The notes under the pieces: model-generated
What the model saw: only the letters and a program-made list of their open reading frames with translations
What the model was told of the DNA's origin: nothing
Databases searched by the model: none
Assembly: GCF_040564635.1 (NCBI RefSeq)
Contig: NZ_CP159837.1
Coordinates: forward strand, 1,491,001 to 1,555,000
Source of the DNA: Planktothricoides raciborskii GIHE-MW2
GTDB taxonomy: Bacteria; Cyanobacteriota; Cyanobacteriia; Cyanobacteriales; Laspinemataceae
Reading direction: 5' to 3'
DNA: 64,000 nt
Position numbers and translations under genes: made by a program
Shown here: positions 63,587-64,000 of the stretch, piece after piece
Layout: every line of letters begins with the position of its first letter
Numbering within the stretch: the first letter of the stretch is position 1

Positions 63587-63651
63587 AGAAACCGGGTTTC
63601 TCTATATAATCTCTGTCACCCAACCAATATTCTCATAGAAACCCGGTTTCT
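63587..63651. repeat. Sixth inverted-repeat unit with a different core
   Basis: Same AGAAACCGGGTTTCT and AGAAACCCGGTTTCT ends and 65-bp length, but the core (CTATATAATCTCTGTCACCC onward) is unrelated to the other five. Confidence 0.88.
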
Positions 63652-63760
63652 TGGTCGGGGCGATCGCCTTGCGGAGGACGAGGAAATCGCTTTTTCGGTC
63701 AACATGGCAAAAAATGACAAAAATTGCCATAATATACCAAAGCGCTAAAAGACTCAGGCT

Positions 63761-64000
63761 ATGAAAACAATGAATGTCTCTGTTCCCGAACCCATGCGGG
63801 ACTACATCGAACAGCAAGTCAAGACCGGAGGTTACGGAAGTGTCAGCGAATATATCCGCGACCTCATTCGTCAAGACCAAAAACGAAAAGCGCAAGAACA
63901 CCTGGAAAACCTTCTATTACAAGGAATAGACTCCGGGGAAGCCACAAATATGAGCGATCGCGACTGGGTAGAAATTCGCCAAGCAGTTCAAAAAAAACTG
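63761..64000 (+). CDS. ParD-like ribbon-helix-helix antitoxin, 3' truncated by window
   Basis: The ATG at 63761 opens an 80-codon frame that runs off the right edge. The N-terminus (TMNVSVPEPMRDYIEQQVKT, GGYGSVSEYIRDLIRQDQKR) is the ribbon-helix-helix domain of type II antitoxins of the ParD/CopG class, and the later part (LENLLLQGIDSGEA, DWVEIRQAVQKK) is the toxin-binding tail. A ParE-type toxin gene is expected just beyond the window. Confidence 0.9.
   Translation, partial: MKTMNVSVPEPMRDYIEQQVKTGGYGSVSEYIRDLIRQDQKRKAQEHLENLLLQGIDSGEATNMSDRDWVEIRQAVQKKL

Noticed and set aside
63452-63901. Frames of about 98 codons on both strands before the antitoxin
   Set aside because: They run through HIP1 arrays; the minus one is antisense to the ParD-like gene.

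Overview
The window is a 64 kb piece of a filamentous (Oscillatoriales-type) cyanobacterial chromosome. The evidence is the very high density of the HIP1 octamer GCGATCGC, a phylloquinone (men) gene cluster, a GUN4-domain protein, tandem heptanucleotide repeats such as TTATTGG and CCCTATT in nearly every intergenic gap, and many cyanobacterial families (CHAT-TPR, hemagglutinin-type TpsA, RTX/CAP proteins, 4-Cys Ser/Thr kinase). The genus cannot be fixed from the sequence alone.

Left part (1-31.9 kb): mostly housekeeping. It holds the 3' part of an RNase II-family exonuclease, a DUF6464-like protein, CorA, GalT, a zinc-ribbon/GUN4 protein in a likely three-gene unit with a small lipoprotein and an alpha/beta hydrolase, an acyl-CoA dehydrogenase-like protein, an S1-domain protein, a large RTX protein with a degenerate serralysin-like domain, a dienelactone hydrolase, a GntR regulator and a PAS4-GGDEF-EAL signalling protein. 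At 18.6-28.5 kb lies a near-complete phylloquinone set: DHNA-CoA thioesterase, menE, menC, menH, menA (minus strand), menF and menD (plus strand). Only menB and the final methyltransferase are missing. An exported FAH/hydratase-like protein, a putative outer-membrane barrel and a HAD phosphatase follow.

Middle (32.0-43.2 kb): a tRNA-Ala(CGC), then a gene whose C-terminus matches the AcrVA2 anti-CRISPR family, a CAP-domain/RTX protein between direct repeats, a CRISPR leader, and a very large CRISPR array of 96 repeats and 95 spacers (35543-42766). No cas gene is visible. The repeat resembles, from memory, the Synechocystis CRISPR3 (type III-Bv) repeat. One repeat has an exactly inverted stem-loop, several spacers carry HIP1 sites, and two adjacent spacers are antisense to the start of related genes. 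A HIP1-based terminator and a DUF2934 gene remnant follow.

Right part (43.3-64 kb): accessory genes. These are a cyclase-like protein, the radical SAM protein ArsS, two small genes, a broken MazF-type toxin with an intact antitoxin, a 1383-aa TpsA adhesin, a remnant of a deleted CHAT gene, a complete TPR-CHAT protease-like gene, then (minus strand) NB-ARC ATPase, Ser/Thr kinase-TPR and an exported partner, and an 859-aa FG-GAP/M23 peptidase protein with near-identical internal repeats.

The last 2 kb (62.1-63.7 kb) is the most unusual: a GIY-YIG nuclease gene and a 69-aa partner are bracketed on both sides by six 65-66 bp inverted-repeat units and by dense arrays of HIP1 sites followed by T-tracts. 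A ParD-like antitoxin runs off the right edge.
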